64,000 nucleotides of DNA, taken from positions 103,323,962 to 103,387,961 of the forward strand of contig NC_088202.1 in NCBI RefSeq assembly GCF_037126465.1. Reading direction: 5' to 3'. This DNA is from Ornithodoros turicata. Lineage: Eukaryota; Arthropoda; Arachnida; Ixodida; Argasidae. Numbering within the stretch: position 1 is the stretch's first letter; each line of letters starts with the position of its first letter. Shown piece by piece: positions 46,541 to 58,254 of this stretch. The translations under genes and the position numbers were made by a program. The notes beneath the pieces were generated by a model. The model did no database searches. It was not told the DNA's origin and saw only the letters and a list, made by a program, of their open reading frames with translations.

Positions 46541-48754
46541 GACAGGGTCGATAGACGACCTGCACTCCTACGTCATCGATTACGTTTCACCGCCGCGCAA
46601 AGCATGCTGGTGGGTACCCATCATCCTTATGAGCCTTTTCGGCCTAGCACGAAAAAGAGACTTCTTGTCGAAACACCTCTCCGCTTTCCGTACACGTCGA
46701 CAAGTTCAGAACCGAGACATTAGAATACGTTTTCGCCATCCTATAGAGATAGTACTGGAAGTTGATTGCATAAATTGTGCTCTTTCGGCTTGTTGGTCCA
46801 TTGTACATCGAAAAGGAACGAGTGCGTAGGCAGAACACAGAGAGTGAAGGTTGAGATAGGGAGAAGCACTTACTAGATCTTAGTGAGTGCTTGTCCTTGT
46901 CTTAACCTTCACGGTCAATATTCTACCTACGAACTCGTCCATTTTCGATGCACGCATTATCGTAGCCTAGCCCTTGCCGTTTAAGCGACTGCCAGCAAAA
47001 TAAATAAATAAAACTTCCCTGCTGCAAAAAAAAAAAAAAAAAGAGAGAGAAAGAAAGAAAAGTCATGCTACATAATATCGGACATATCCAGATGTTTGCG
47101 GTGACTGCTGACAAGCTATACTGACATGTTAAATGAAGAAAAATAGCATACGCTCTTTGGCTGCACGTTGAACATATGTTTGGGACTTATAAACATATAC
47201 TGACATGTTGTTTGAAGAGAAAGCGGTCCTGCTGCGTACAGTAAACAATAATCGCAATGGGGAAGTGATCTGTGTATTATGAGTACACGAACGTACGGTT
47301 TTGGATACCCGCGGGGAATCGCCGTCTTCTACTTTCTTCGGTTCTATTGCGCTAGACTCATCTTAGTGTTCTTGCATACGCAGAAAGAGACCGCGGGTTT
47401 TAAGCCGTGGCATAATAAGAATAGGTTGTCTTGACATAACAAGTACTAAAGACTTCATTGTCGATTCGGCCGAAAGTAATAGAAAGGAAATTGTTTTCAT
47501 AAGGTAATTGTCGCGCGAAAATATTTACGTGCGCGAAGCCGCACTTTCCGGGCACGCAATTAATTATTCTGTGCGCACGGACGAAAGAAAGAGATTAATG
47601 CGCAATCGTAGCAAAAGGCACTCCTGCGTTATAGCCCTTGTATTCCCCATATTTTGTTTATGTGCCTGACGGCTCGAGCGAAATGACCGAGTTCATTCGT
47701 TTATAACGTGAAGGGATATGCCAATAATTGGTTTTAAGAAAACAACTACATGACGTCAGCATATTATTTATGTGCCGCATCTGCCAACATAATACCATTG
47801 CCAATTAACTCACGTGAACGCGTCTAACCAATGTCCGATAGATGTACAATAGGTGTTATGTACCCAAGCAGTTAAAAATACTTCGAATTTTGATCGACAT
47901 CGTTTAAAATGAGGAAGAACTGTTAACACGTCGTAGAACTCGCTCCAGCATAGAAAAACGGTTTCAGATGTGGAATTTTAAACACAGTATATCGTGACAT
48001 TCCCATGCTGTTCCTCCTTACATCTACTCAAAGCTGCTATAAAATTCGTTAAAACTTCGTTAATGCTCATCACATATTATTTTTGTTTGTATTTTTTTTT
48101 AAATCGAGACGGTTAGGCTAACAATAAATACGCAATAGTAGCAAATCTACAAGTACAAGTGGTTCCTGAAGCTGCAAACGGACAGAGGCAGAAAATGGAA
48201 GAACCCATGTACCCGTTCTGTAAACCGACAGACATTTCCTGTACGGAAGGATGTAGGAAACACAAACAAGACCCATGGGTACGTTAGAATATAGACGCCG
48301 TGGAAACTCGGAGATTTTCCCGGAAACGTACGTCGATTGATGAAGCGCTCCTGTCGTCCAAATTCGTATAATCTGACTGCAGCTACACGGCAAGACACTC
48401 TGTATTGAAATATTACCTGCAGCGAAGGGAGCGAAACAGCGTGCGAGCGAGCGATAGTCTTTTTGCCTTCCCGTTTTCTGTTGTATACGCCTAGCTGAAA
48501 ATGGTGAATGTTGTCTATTCTGTATTACACTTTTCGTTCCGCACCGCGCAAATGTGACGGAGACATTCGTAAAAAGAAAGGTCTTTCAACCTTTGCCTTT
48601 GGGAAAGTAAAGACAATGGTTCCTGCCTGACAAATTTCTTTTTGCAGGAAACCAAATGAAAGAACAAGGGAGTATTGCATGCGCGTGTGTGTGTGCTTAG
48701 GGAAGATATGGGATGAAGACACTTAAAAAAAAATCGACTTCTGGAGAATGCGTG
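46541..48754. other. No recognisable gene; one ~83-bp partial duplication
   Basis: TATACTGACATGTT followed by a TGAAGA block occurs at about 47117 and 47199. A poly(A) tract lies at 47026-47042. Otherwise no motif is recognised. Confidence 0.45.
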
Positions 48755-48780
48755 CCCCCCCCCCCCCCCCCCCCCCCCCC
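48755..48780. repeat. 26-bp C homopolymer
   Basis: The run has no LINE 3' UTR upstream on either strand that I can recognise. Length estimates of such runs are error-prone. Confidence 0.8.
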
Positions 48781-48953
48781 GGTTGTGTCGGTATCTTTAT
48801 ACTTTTAGATGTCGTGCTAGAGTCGCATCAAAGTCATTAGTTTGATCCAAAACTCGGAGAAAAAGGAAAAGAGAAAGAAAAAAGTATTTGCTTTATTTAT
48901 ATTTTATGTTATTTACATTTGGTTTAGTTTGCGTCTATCGCACTTTTCGTTAC

Positions 48954-49838
48954 CACACAGTAAACTTTTTTACAGTTTTTTTGGTTTAAATGGCTCGTCC
49001 CATGGCGCACACATTTTTGGTGTTGCCTTTACACTCGAATGATGGTGTTTTCTAAAACACCCTTAAAAGGGGAGTGTTCTATTGGAATTTTTTCTGGTAA
49101 ATGTTCTCTCTCAAATAGCAAGTGTAATACAAGCTTCCGCGGCTGCATGCCAAGACCAGTGGCTGAGACGTACAGTTCGACGTTCTTGTTTCTGGCAAGC
49201 ACCACCCTGAACACTGTCGGCAGACTTCCAGCCATGGTTGCATCTTAGAACGTAAACCGGAGCGCAATGCGTCACACACAGTAAACTTTTTTACACTTTA
49301 TTGTTGTAAATGGGGGGGATATGTTTATTACGAAAAAAAAAGAGGCAGGTAAGAAGGAAAGGTCAGCCAGGCAGAAGTCGACTTGCTATTCCTTGTAAAA
49401 AAAGAAAAAAAAAAGAAGGCTTGTCCCATGGCGCACACCTTTTTGGTGTTGCCTTTACACTCAAATGATGGGTGTTTTCTAGTACACCATTTAGTTAAGT
49501 GTATTACTAATAAAACCCGTTTTAAATGGGCGTTTAAAAACAAAGCTGTGAAATCAGAATATTTTTTCTCTCACGAATTAAAACACAATTTTTAACGCCA
49601 TATTCCCAATTCAAATGGGGTGTAAAAAGGGTGTAAAAAAGGATGTATTGGACGTAAACACCTGTTTCAACACCCCACTTTACACCCTTAATGATCAACA
49701 TTGGATAAAACGTGGTGTATGTCGATATTACACCTTTAGTAATGCTCTTCTTGCACCCTTTGCAGGATAGAAAAGGGTGTTTTTATCAGAATACACCTTT
49801 TTTGAGCGAATAAAGGTGTAAAATGATTTACTGTGCAG
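48954..49838. mobile_element. Two adjacent MITE copies, CACAGTAAAC...GTTTACTGTG type
   Basis: Copy 1 starts at about 48954 (CACAGTAAACTTTTTTACAG). Copy 2 starts at about 49276 (CACAGTAAACTTTTTTACAC) and ends near 49838 with GGTGTAAAATGATTTACTGTG, an inverted match. Both contain GTCCCATGGCGCACAC, TTTTTGGTGTTGCC and TTTACACTC. Copy 1 lacks a recognisable right end. Copy 2 is interrupted by a LINE tail (49312-49420) and is rich in GGTGT/ACACC words. Confidence 0.75.
49312..49420 (-). mobile_element. LINE 3' tail inserted in MITE
   Basis: G7 is followed by ATATGTTTATTACG, an A-rich run, GGTCAGCCAGGCAG and CGACTTGCTATTCC. On the minus strand this is the LINE 3' UTR ending AATAAACAT plus C run. 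Comparison with MITE copy 1 (TTTAAATGG|CTCGTCCC) shows where it inserted. Confidence 0.75.
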
Positions 49839-50407
49839 TTACGCGATTCAGAATCCTAGTAATGATCCGTATGCAGGTTTCATATGTACCATTGTTTCCC
49901 ATTTTCTGACGACAACAGGCCTGCTGAAGGAGGAGGAGGGTGATGATGATGATGATGATGAAAAGGGGGAAAATTGGGACGTACGCTACGTGCCATGTTA
50001 TTTTCCGTTCTTTGTCTCATATTTTATTGTCGTTTTACAATGTACCAGCTTGCCTGCACCCTTGCGCTTCTACCATTGACGTAAGCTACGACAATGTCGG
50101 CCTGGGTACCTCCAGTGCACAGACAAGGGCTTGGTCAAAAAAGGGGAAAACATGCACACACACACAAATGAGAAAAGGGGAAAGAAAAAATAAACAAGCA
50201 AAGGAAGTACCGACTAGCAGGGTAAGTCACAGCTCGTCGGATGGGAAAACTTGTCACGTGTGAAAAAGTAACAAATTATCTAGTAGCTGCGTTCCTTAGA
50301 GGAAACATTGGAGCGCTGTCAAAGCAGCCCGAGTAGGACCTAGAAGTTTCACGATGTCAAAGGTCGAGCTTCTAGATGAGTCAAACTTGCTTTTAGGACT
50401 ATAGATT

Positions 50408-50424
50408 CCCCCCCCCCCCCCCCC
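50408..50424. repeat. 17-bp C homopolymer
   Basis: Unassigned; a GATGATGATG run lies about 450 bp upstream (49941-49962). Confidence 0.7.
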
Positions 50425-50629
50425 AGTATCCGTGTACATTTAATATATCTTCATATCGTTCATACCAATTGACAAGCAATTGGGTAGGATACCGTAGTTT
50501 AAAGTTACTGGATTGGAGAAAGTACCGCCATCCTCTAATCTTTGCCGCTGCGACCTTGGAGCAACAATGGCTGCCGTAGCATACCGACACATGTCCCTTC
50601 AGATGGCGCACCCTTAGAAGTCGCTGGGG

Positions 50630-50740
50630 AGTAGCTCAGTTGATAGAGCCCTGGACCGGTAATCCAGAAGATGTGGTGGGTTCGAGTCCTACAGCTGGCT
50701 AACCTTTTCGGTGACTTTTCATGTATTTGTTGTTGTCATT
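50630..50740 (+). repeat. tRNA-like repeat, copy 3 (forward half only)
   Basis: TAGCTCAGTTGATAGAGCC, CTGGACCGGTAATCCAG, GGGTTCGAGTCCTAC, GCTGGCTAACCTTTTCGG corresponds to the forward tRNA-like unit and its 3' flank. It is followed by TTTGTTGTTGTC. The inverted half is missing. Three extra bases (GTG) lie before the T stem. Confidence 0.7.
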
Positions 50741-50744
50741 TTTT

Positions 50745-52228
50745 TTTGTGGATGTAGTATTGGCTAAAATCGTTCACGTCTTGGAAGCGCAGACGGAAAT
50801 AAGGAACTCTGGTAATCTCCTATCTTTTTTTTTTTTTCGAATCAAAGAAAGAACAGATGCGACTGAGTCAGCTATATGTGCTGTGCATCGAAGCTTACGC
50901 TATCACAAGCTCATCTTTTTTTGTGTGTGTCATGTTTGTCACGCAATGTACTCAAGATTATTCTGGTTGCGATTATGTGCAACAAGAGAAGGGCTTGGAG
51001 AAAACCTCGAGAATTTCCCAGTCGAACAGGCCTATACTAGCCGCGGCTATTGGTGGTTAAAACGAGGAATTAATGCCACGAAGATACGCATGCAAAGGTA
51101 TGTAACAAGGATAGTATCACAAACGAGTGGGAGCTAATAAAATGCAGAAGCACAAAGGAAAATTAAAATGCTAGCGTGAAACACCTTTTTATTTATTTGT
51201 TTTTTTAAATCCGTGTTTCACAAAAAAAAAAAAAGAAAAGAAAAGAAAAGCATTGCGTATTCCTCGGCTCGCGAAACGGACGAGCAGATGCCCCGGGTTG
51301 TGGGAACATAGGTTTCCACATATATTTTCATTATATTCCCACGGTCCTATTGACCACGTTGATTCTCGAATAAATGTCGCGCACAGTCTGCCGCCAGAAT
51401 AGGCGTACATGGCACGTATGACGGCCAGTAACCTAGGCAACACATATCTATTACACGAAATTAAAACCACTGAAGCCAACGAATTCCAATAGAGAGCTCT
51501 GCTCGTCGTACTCTTTCCAGCGGCCTTTCTTAGCAAATTCCTTTTCTCCAATTTTCTTCCAGCCGCGCGGGACATAATAAATCACTTACGTTTTCGCAAA
51601 AGGGAGTTCTTTCCCTATGTTTCCCTCTAGTGAGCCAGCTCGGCGATGTCGCTAATTATGATAAATACATAACGCAGCCCTTTAATCTTCATTGTAGAGT
51701 GCTTTATTACATTTAGCCGTCTGTACCAGCTCGCTGTTTCTTTATATTCCATTCAACGGAAAATGGAATCGAATGAAGCGACCCTGATTGGAGCTCTGTC
51801 CCTTCTACTTGTACGATCAACGGAGCGAGCGTTTTGCTGAGCGGAGTCGAGTAGTACATGCACTAGGAATAGAGAGTAGGCTTCTATCGAAGTCTGCGGG
51901 ATGGGCCAGTACGGCGTAAACTTAATTGGCATTGCTCCGGCGCTGTAGCAGGCACAGGTTGATATCTGAGCTCATATCGGATATAAACAGCTCTGTTCGA
52001 TGTTTATATTTCTACCGTTTTAAGTAAGGCATCAGAGTTTGATGTTGAGTGTTTGTTGAGGCGCAACCTCTTGAAATGAGCTCGTTCAATAGCGTAACGC
52101 CTCAGGACTATAACGTCGCAATTCTGGTCTCAATCACATTAACAGCTTTTATAAAATAAAAATTGACAACAATCGGGCAAAACTGTGCCGAAGTAGCCAT
52201 TAACTTCGCATCGCCCATCAAGTAGAAT
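50745..52228. other. No recognisable gene or element
   Basis: Frames of 128-138 codons at 50721-51137 (plus) and 51189-51575 (minus) include homopolymer-encoded runs and no known domain. Confidence 0.4.
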
Positions 52229-52775
52229 GGGGGGGAATATATATGCTTATTAAGAAAAAAAAAAAAAGAAGAAAGGAAAGGAAAGGTTAGCCAGACAAAG
52301 AGCCTGCTTGCCATTCAAAAAAAGAAAAACCAAAGGAAAAAAGGAAACGAAAGAAGAAAAGAGACACTAGAACAACGTCACGTGCAGTTCACGAGTCCTG
52401 ACACTCGGAGAAAACTGAGGAGAGCGGCAGTGACAGCCCACTGGTTGGGATGCAGGTCGGGGCCAAGGAGAGCGGCCAACTAAAAGTCTTTACAGCCAAC
52501 CTGGAGCACACTGCAACGGAGGGTGTTCCTATGGTGAAGGTACTGCTGACAATGCAGGAGCTGGTGTGGGATGTCAGCTTCAACGCCACAGACATTGCTG
52601 TTTGGTGAATTTAGCCGACACATTTTGAAGAGAAGTGAGGGTGTACGGGCTACACTATGTCGTAGGCGGTGGAGAAGGGATTCTTCTTTACGACTGCGAT
52701 GGCAAGCGACGACAAACTCCATCAATTGGTCGATAGACCGTAGGAATGGGTTGTAAGTCGTGGTTACAAGGCAAG
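52229..52775 (-). pseudogene. LINE 3' end: zinc-knuckle remnant and 3' UTR
   Basis: The minus strand reads FLRSIDQLMEFVVACHRSRK, LRHSVARTPSLLFKM and NVCGVEADIPHQLLHCQQY. These blocks are homologous to the plus-strand remnant at 810-1387. A stop follows, then a 3' UTR ending AATAAGCATATATATTC plus C run at 52235-52229. The first knuckle cysteine is lost. The copy is 5'-truncated just upstream of FLRSID. Confidence 0.75.
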
Positions 52776-53335
52776 CCGTAAGTACAATGGCAAAACTACA
52801 TTGCTTGCGCGTGACATTGGGTCTAACGAAACCAAAACCAAAACAAAAAAGCTTGGTACCCGAGCGCCGGTATTGCCCGCTAAAGTGAGGGTTATTTTTC
52901 CACCAGGCGTCGCCCCAACCGATATTATCGCAACTTTTGCAACAAATTAAGTTCTTTAGAGCGACATATCACATCTGCGTTAAGTTGAGAGGTATTTGTA
53001 AACATAAGCTCGCAAATGATACCAAACATGTAAGCTGCTTGCTTGTTGCTTTCCGGTACCTTCAAATCATGTCACCTCGGCGTGTGGGCAAAATAGAATT
53101 ACTATACCGCGGGGCCCTTTCGCTATTCTCATTTTGCGTGGCAGTTACGGCGTGTTGAATGCCGAGCGATATCTGCGGACCCGCGGTCTGCCTGGTGGCG
53201 TGCTGTTAGGGAGGGATCGCGCGTGCTGGGCCAACTGTACAGGGAACTATGCCGACATTCGCGGTACAGTGACTGTGCCTCGCCGGGTCTTGCCCTGTTA
53301 AGTGCCAACGTAATTGTGAAACAACAACAATTACG
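52776..53335. other. No recognisable gene or element
   Basis: Nothing is recognised apart from an AAACAACAACAATTACG stretch just before the hairpin MITE. Confidence 0.4.
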
Positions 53336-53470
53336 CAAGCAGCACAACATCTTGATCCAATAGTGGTTCAATATTGGCAATAGAGGTCCAATATTGGTTC
53401 AATCATGGACCAATTAGGGCCGGTGTTGCCAATATTGGACCACTGTTGGGCCAAGATGTTGTGCTGCTTG
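53336..53470. mobile_element. Hairpin MITE, CAAGCAGCACAACAT ends, copy 2
   Basis: The left arm CAAGCAGCACAACATCTTG, then CCAATAGTGGTTCAATATTGG, faces the right arm CCAATATTGGACCACTGTTGG, then CAAGATGTTGTGCTGCTTG. The interior holds several further CCAATATTGG palindromes. The whole 135 bp can form one hairpin. Confidence 0.85.
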
Positions 53471-55355
53471 GGTATATTTTCACGATGAAGTGGGGAGGGA
53501 GGGTGGGTGGTGTGGGTTGGTAATTGTGAAAAGTCCAAATATATGGGCTGTATTTTGCACACATAAAATATATCGGGGTGACCCAGAGAGTTAAGTTTAC
53601 TCGTAGCTTCAATTTTTTGAAATCGACGAATTATTGACCACACGAGCGTTATTACAAATATTATTCGTTGTCTCCTTTTATACACATCAAGGCATTCGGA
53701 AAAGTTCACTAAGTCAGAGGGAATAACTGCAGGTTGTGAACTTTCGAAGGAAATGTTGTAGCGGTTTTCATTCCCTCACCCGGCATCATTGCTCCCACAA
53801 TGGACCAATCTGGACTCGAGCGCAGAAGATCCCAGTGTAGACACGCTAGTTTGTGTGGTCCATTTTGTAAATAAGCTCAAGGTACTTTCGTCTATACCGA
53901 TCACCCTAGACAATGAAAAAGAAGCATCCACAGCACGACCAGTGAGCGTGCTAGACATTCGGCTAGACAGTCAGGCCCAACGGCACCGCCGATCAAACAG
54001 ATTCCCATCATTAGATTCGATCAACCTGCTTCAATGTTTTCATGCAGATGCTTTTTTAGCCTCAGTAGCTGTATTCCGCTACACTCCTTACGTCCTGATG
54101 AATCGAGTCCACGTTTCGTTTTTTCTTCTTCATTTTTTTTGCCGGGACAAGTGTAGCTCAATTGACAAGATGACCTGAACTGCTACCCACTACCGTCCAT
54201 ACCGTCGTCATTCAATTATATTATTGTTGTCACTTTCCGGAACATTCGCACAACCAATATTTGAACAGATCGGCTCGTAAAATGCAATGAAAACTGGAAC
54301 CAGAAAAAATATAACCGATTCAACGTCTCTTAATTAATATTGTTGCGAGCGTTAATACAAGAACTGTACGCGTTGCAAGAGAGAGATACGACGAACTTCG
54401 TATCACATCTTCATGGACTAGAATTAGGACCTGAGTTAAAGAGGGCACCTGAAGTACAAAGCCCGTTAATGAAAATGCAGACACAACACATCAATAGAGA
54501 AAGCCCATTCTTCAGTTGAACAAGAGAGGAATAGCCCTCCACTGCTCCAATTTATTCTTCCGCACAACAGGATAATCCGGAGAACTGAAGTACTAAAGGT
54601 CACCAGCATAGCATGGCGTCAGCAACCATTTCCCCTGACGCGCAGCTGCGAAGCCCCGCGAATATGTAGCGTCACTTCCTACCATCGGCGAGTTTGCGTT
54701 TAATCATCGCTCGCAAATTTTTCTGCCAGCCAATCCGTTTGTTCGCAATATTTGTCCCGGAATTATAGCTGCGAATGTGTGAAAGGGGGTTTTGTGCAGC
54801 GTAATTACGGTGGGTCTAAATGCGATTCAAATGGCAAACCTGATTCGGGAATCGTCAAACGCTCGTTTGGCGCACCAATTTCTGCCCGAATCAATGATGA
54901 AGCGCCCCGCTTTACGGGCGTTCGCTGGTACGCTCGCCGGAGGGAACAATATTCCACACTCACAATGTGGCCGTATCATTGTTTCTCTGATTTGGAACAG
55001 AAGGGGTGGGCGAGTAGTACGCTGTGCTTGATGTCGCCGAGACGGAAATAGCGATCCGCCAATGCATTTTCGGCGGCGTGAATTCGTGCGCCAAATTGAA
55101 TCTGTTGCTTTCGTTTGTAGGCAGGGAACAACAGTAAAGTCGAGCGGGGCGTTATTCAAAGTCTGAAGGTGATATGGTGTTGTGTTCAGCGCCGCGATGT
55201 CTGACGCATTGCTTTTGTGGTCGGTGTTATATAAGGATGGGAGAAGTCGGAGTTCTAAATGCGCATGTTTATTATCGTGTGTTCATTAACGAGTCCAAAC
55301 GAGAACGCCGTCCTATATGTTAATTCACGCGTGGGCTTGGTTAAAAAAAAAGGAC
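53471..55355. other. No recognisable gene; partial GAT-family start
   Basis: CACGATGAAGTGGGGAGGG at 53480-53498 resembles the GAT family. Frames at 53789-54178 and 54752-55051 (plus) have no known motif. Confidence 0.4.
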
Positions 55356-55359
55356 GAAA

Positions 55360-55525
55360 ATTGCGGAGAGGTTAACTCAACTCTACATTGGGCTCGCAAC
55401 TCCGGGACGCTTAGGGTGGCGGGGTTCGGTTTCAGATTTCTAGAAGGACGCGTGTTCCACGAGAGTCCTGGGGAAGGAAATCACAGAGTGGAACGCATCT
55501 TGCCGATAGGCGACTAACCAGTCAC
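55360..55525. repeat. Dispersed repeat shared with 17850-18000
   Basis: CTCTACATTGGGCTCGCAAC, TCCGGGACGCTTAGGGTGG and GGAAATCACAGAGTGGAACG align with the 17.9-kb copy. It lies about 100 bp upstream of the endonuclease remnant and may belong to the LINE 5' region or be an independent insertion. Confidence 0.5.
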
Positions 55526-55638
55526 CGGGTCATCGGTGCAGTGCACTCCGTAGTGCTCCACGACTAGGTTCAGGCTGTTGGGCTATGAGACATACCACTC
55601 TCACTCGATGAATCACCAAACCCGAGCCATGTTATTGT

Positions 55639-56272
55639 GTGAGAAAAGACATACCATGTGCTCTCCTACGTGCGTCCACCGACGAAGACTTCGAATACGT
55701 GACGTGCCACATCAGACTGAACAACGTCTTCGTTACGGTGACTAGTGCATATATAGTGTCCAACGCAAAAGTCACAGTGGAACAGGTGAGATACTTGCTG
55801 AGTGGTGTTCCTCCTGTCATCGTGTGTGGCGATATGAACGCCCATAGTGTATTGTGGGGAAGCAGGCACACTGACTGTCGTGGCAAAATCTTTGAAACAC
55901 TATTAGAACAATTACACCTCACCTCCGTCAACGATGGGTCACCCACGTTCTTCCGCGGACCGCGTTGTCACAGCTCAATAGATGTTACGATCTGCTCCAC
56001 GGACATTGCACGCCACATCGAATGGTCTACGCACGTTGACTCCTTGGGGAGCGACCATACGCCCATTCTCGTTAGACATCGTATGCTCGGCTCTGAGAAA
56101 CGACATCACCGCGTCCGTGTAGTGGACTGGAGGCTTTATAAAACCGAATCAGCTATAGATGTCGCAGATGCAACTACAGAGGATGAGTTTGTCGCCGCTG
56201 TGAAGAAAACAGCAGACGGAGCCTCAAACGTCGTCGTAGCTCCTAACCCGCACACGCGCGTAGACGCAGAGT
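55639..56272 (+). pseudogene. LINE EEP endonuclease, C-terminal half
   Basis: The frame reads FEYVTCHIRLNNVFVTVTSA, VIVCGDMNAHSVLWGS, GSPTFFRGPRCHSSIDVTIC and DSLGSDHTPILVRHRM. The GDxNAH, SSIDVT and SDH motifs are the metal-binding and catalytic residues of the exonuclease/endonuclease/phosphatase fold. They are intact. The earlier NxRS and TETWL blocks are missing, so the domain is 5'-truncated. It is followed in frame by a linker (VDWRLYKTESAID...) up to RVDAEYYR, where a MITE inserts. This enzyme nicks target DNA to prime reverse transcription. Confidence 0.88.
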
Positions 56273-56877
56273 ATTATAGGCACAGGGGTGACACAAACCC
56301 GCCATTGTTGTAACTACCCTCAAGCGGGTGCTTTTGGCAAAACTGCCATCTTGTCCTGGTCGCACGTCATAGAAAACGTCATTTTGAGGTCATGTGACTT
56401 TGTTTACGTGTCGTTTTGCCGCTTACCGACATATTTTCGCCGTTATAACACCAAGAGATGACCGTATTTTGCCAGCGTAAACTATGTGGTGCTTCTTCCG
56501 CAACATGGTAGCCCATTTCACCTTAGTTTAAGTACATCGCATCGGCTCGGTAAGTCTTAACGCGCGGTCGTCATCACATCTTTGGAAGTTGTCAACAATA
56601 CGAGGCTTTATGTGTAAAACTGCGCGTTTTATTGCGAGATTATCGGATAAAAATAATTACCGTGATCGAAAAACATCCAAAACGTCGTCCAGATACAGCA
56701 AGCGCATTGTTTACAAACGGTTTGGCCGCCGATCGCGGGCGCCGCCATCTTTAAGGTCACGTGTGCCTTGACGTTTGCTGTGACGTGCGACCAGGACCTG
56801 TCCAGGATGCATTGCGTTCGCCCAGCACGCTTTCGTCTACGGAGCAATGCATTGGATGCCACCCCTGTGATTATAGG
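56273..56877. mobile_element. hAT-like MITE with 8-bp TSD inside the LINE
   Basis: ATTATAGG is duplicated at 56273-56280 and 56870-56877. Between them (56281-56869, 589 bp) the ends CACAGGGGTGACAC and GTGGCATCC...CACCCCTGTG-type sequence form a short inverted repeat (CACAGGGGTG). An 8-bp duplication and a CA(G)GGG-type end fit the hAT superfamily. The open frames inside, including a minus-strand one at 56629-56862, show no transposase motif. LINE coding resumes immediately after the second ATTATAGG. Confidence 0.9.
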
Positions 56878-57170
56878 CTACGAGCGATACGACGCAGAGC
56901 AGAGAGGAGGTTTTGCCGAACAGGAAATCAAGTCGATTATAGGGAAGCATGTCGGCTGCAGCGTGTAATACGGCGGCACTTACAAGGATTGTCTCAATTA
57001 GATTGGAGATCGTTCTGTTCATCACTATCACCATTCACACCTACGACAAGCCTGTGGCAGGTAATGCAGACAGTCGGAACAGTGACACTACGCAATCGTA
57101 CCCTTTCAGGGCGCTGGCTGTTCACCTCAATACCGACGAGAGGGCTATTGCAAATGAGCTTTGTAGCCTA
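56878..57170 (+). pseudogene. LINE linker between endonuclease and RT
   Basis: The frame reads LRAIRRRAERRFCRTGNQV, DYREACRLQRVIRRHLQGL and LDWRSFCSSLSPFTPTTSLW. This arginine-rich linker precedes the RT in this LINE family. A frameshift follows near 57060, after which the other frame reads PFRALAVHLNTDERAIANEL. Confidence 0.8.
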
Positions 57171-58254
57171 CTGACGAAGCCATCTACCTCCTCTCTGACG
57201 CATGCATACAAGGCATCTGTGGAAAATGCTACAAGGAGCACTGTGCTAACCGATAGCGCCCCGTGTACGTCCCTCGACAATAATTTCAGTCTAACAGAGC
57301 TGGAGGCAGCTATAGGATCAAGGCGAAGCAAGTCTTCCCCAGGTCCGGACGGTATTACATACAAACACATCGCTGGCTTAAGACCCTCCGCTCTGAAGGC
57401 ATTGATAGGTATCATTAATAAGAGTTGGAACGATGGCAAGCTCCCAGCTGGCTGGAAAATCTCTAAAGTGGTACCTTTGTTGAAGCCAGGAAAATCTCCC
57501 AGGAATATAACATCTTTCAGACGAATTAGCTTATCAAGCTGCCTGTGTAAGGTCATGAAAAAATGATCCTAGGTCGAATAGAGTGGGTCCTAGAAAGCCA
57601 GAAGATCCTTCCGGAATGTATGTCTGGTTTCCGACAGGGCAGGGCTACTATGGATGGTGTTTTGGACCTCGTCACTTTTGTTGAACACGAACGCGCCCAA
57701 AACCGAACTACTCGGGCAGCTTTCCTTGAAATTAAACAGGCATGTGATACGGTAAGCTACGGCCACGTGCTACATCGTCTGTACATTCGGGAGATAACGG
57801 GGTCGGGCTCTGCGGCGGATTGCTAACTATCTTTAAGGAAGGTCTGTGTACAGACCGAGGACGGGAACAGTGATTATCACGACCTCGGTAGCGGAGTGCC
57901 GCGGGGTGGGGTCCTGAGCCCTCTGCTGTTTAATGTAATCATGGCAGATTTACCGCACCGTTTACCCAAGAACGTCTACATCAGCATTTACGCTGACGAT
58001 ATATGTATATGGACGTCTGGGGCGCAATTGCCTGCTTTGCAACAGCGACTCCAGAATGCATTAGATTGCACCGTATCCTTCCTCTCGGACAGAGGCATGG
58101 ACGTATCTGTCGAGAAGACTGTATTTTTCCCGTTTACTCGGAAAAGAATGAAGAGTCTTCAACTGACTCTCAATGGTCTACCATTCAGAGGGTGTCTCAT
58201 CACCGCTGCTTGGAAGTCGTTATTGACGCTCGACTATCATGGTCTGCTCACATA
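57171..58254 (+). pseudogene. LINE reverse transcriptase, frameshifted, catalytic residue altered
   Basis: SSPGPDGITYKHIAGLRPSA and KISKVVPLLKPGKSPRN, FRRISLSSCLCKVMKK (57320-57566) are RT motifs 1-2. A stop and frame change follow. MSGFRQGRATMDGVLDLVT and AAFLEIKQACDTVSY (57563-57826) cover motif A, where the first catalytic aspartate is glutamate and the usual Y is C. Another frame change leads to VPRGGVLSPLLFNVI (motif B, Q replaced by R) and YADDICIW (motif C, intact). RT copies LINE RNA onto nicked target DNA. With three frame breaks and these substitutions the copy is dead. Confidence 0.88.

Noticed and set aside
51189..51575. 128-codon minus-strand frame with a start near the annotated methionine
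   Set aside because: Its C-terminus is a homopolymer-encoded FFFSFFFF run. No motif, splice context or repeat homology was found.
55639..56313. Endonuclease frame as a host DNA-repair gene
   Set aside because: It is followed by a LINE RT and RNase H in order and lacks the N-terminal half, so it is a LINE domain.
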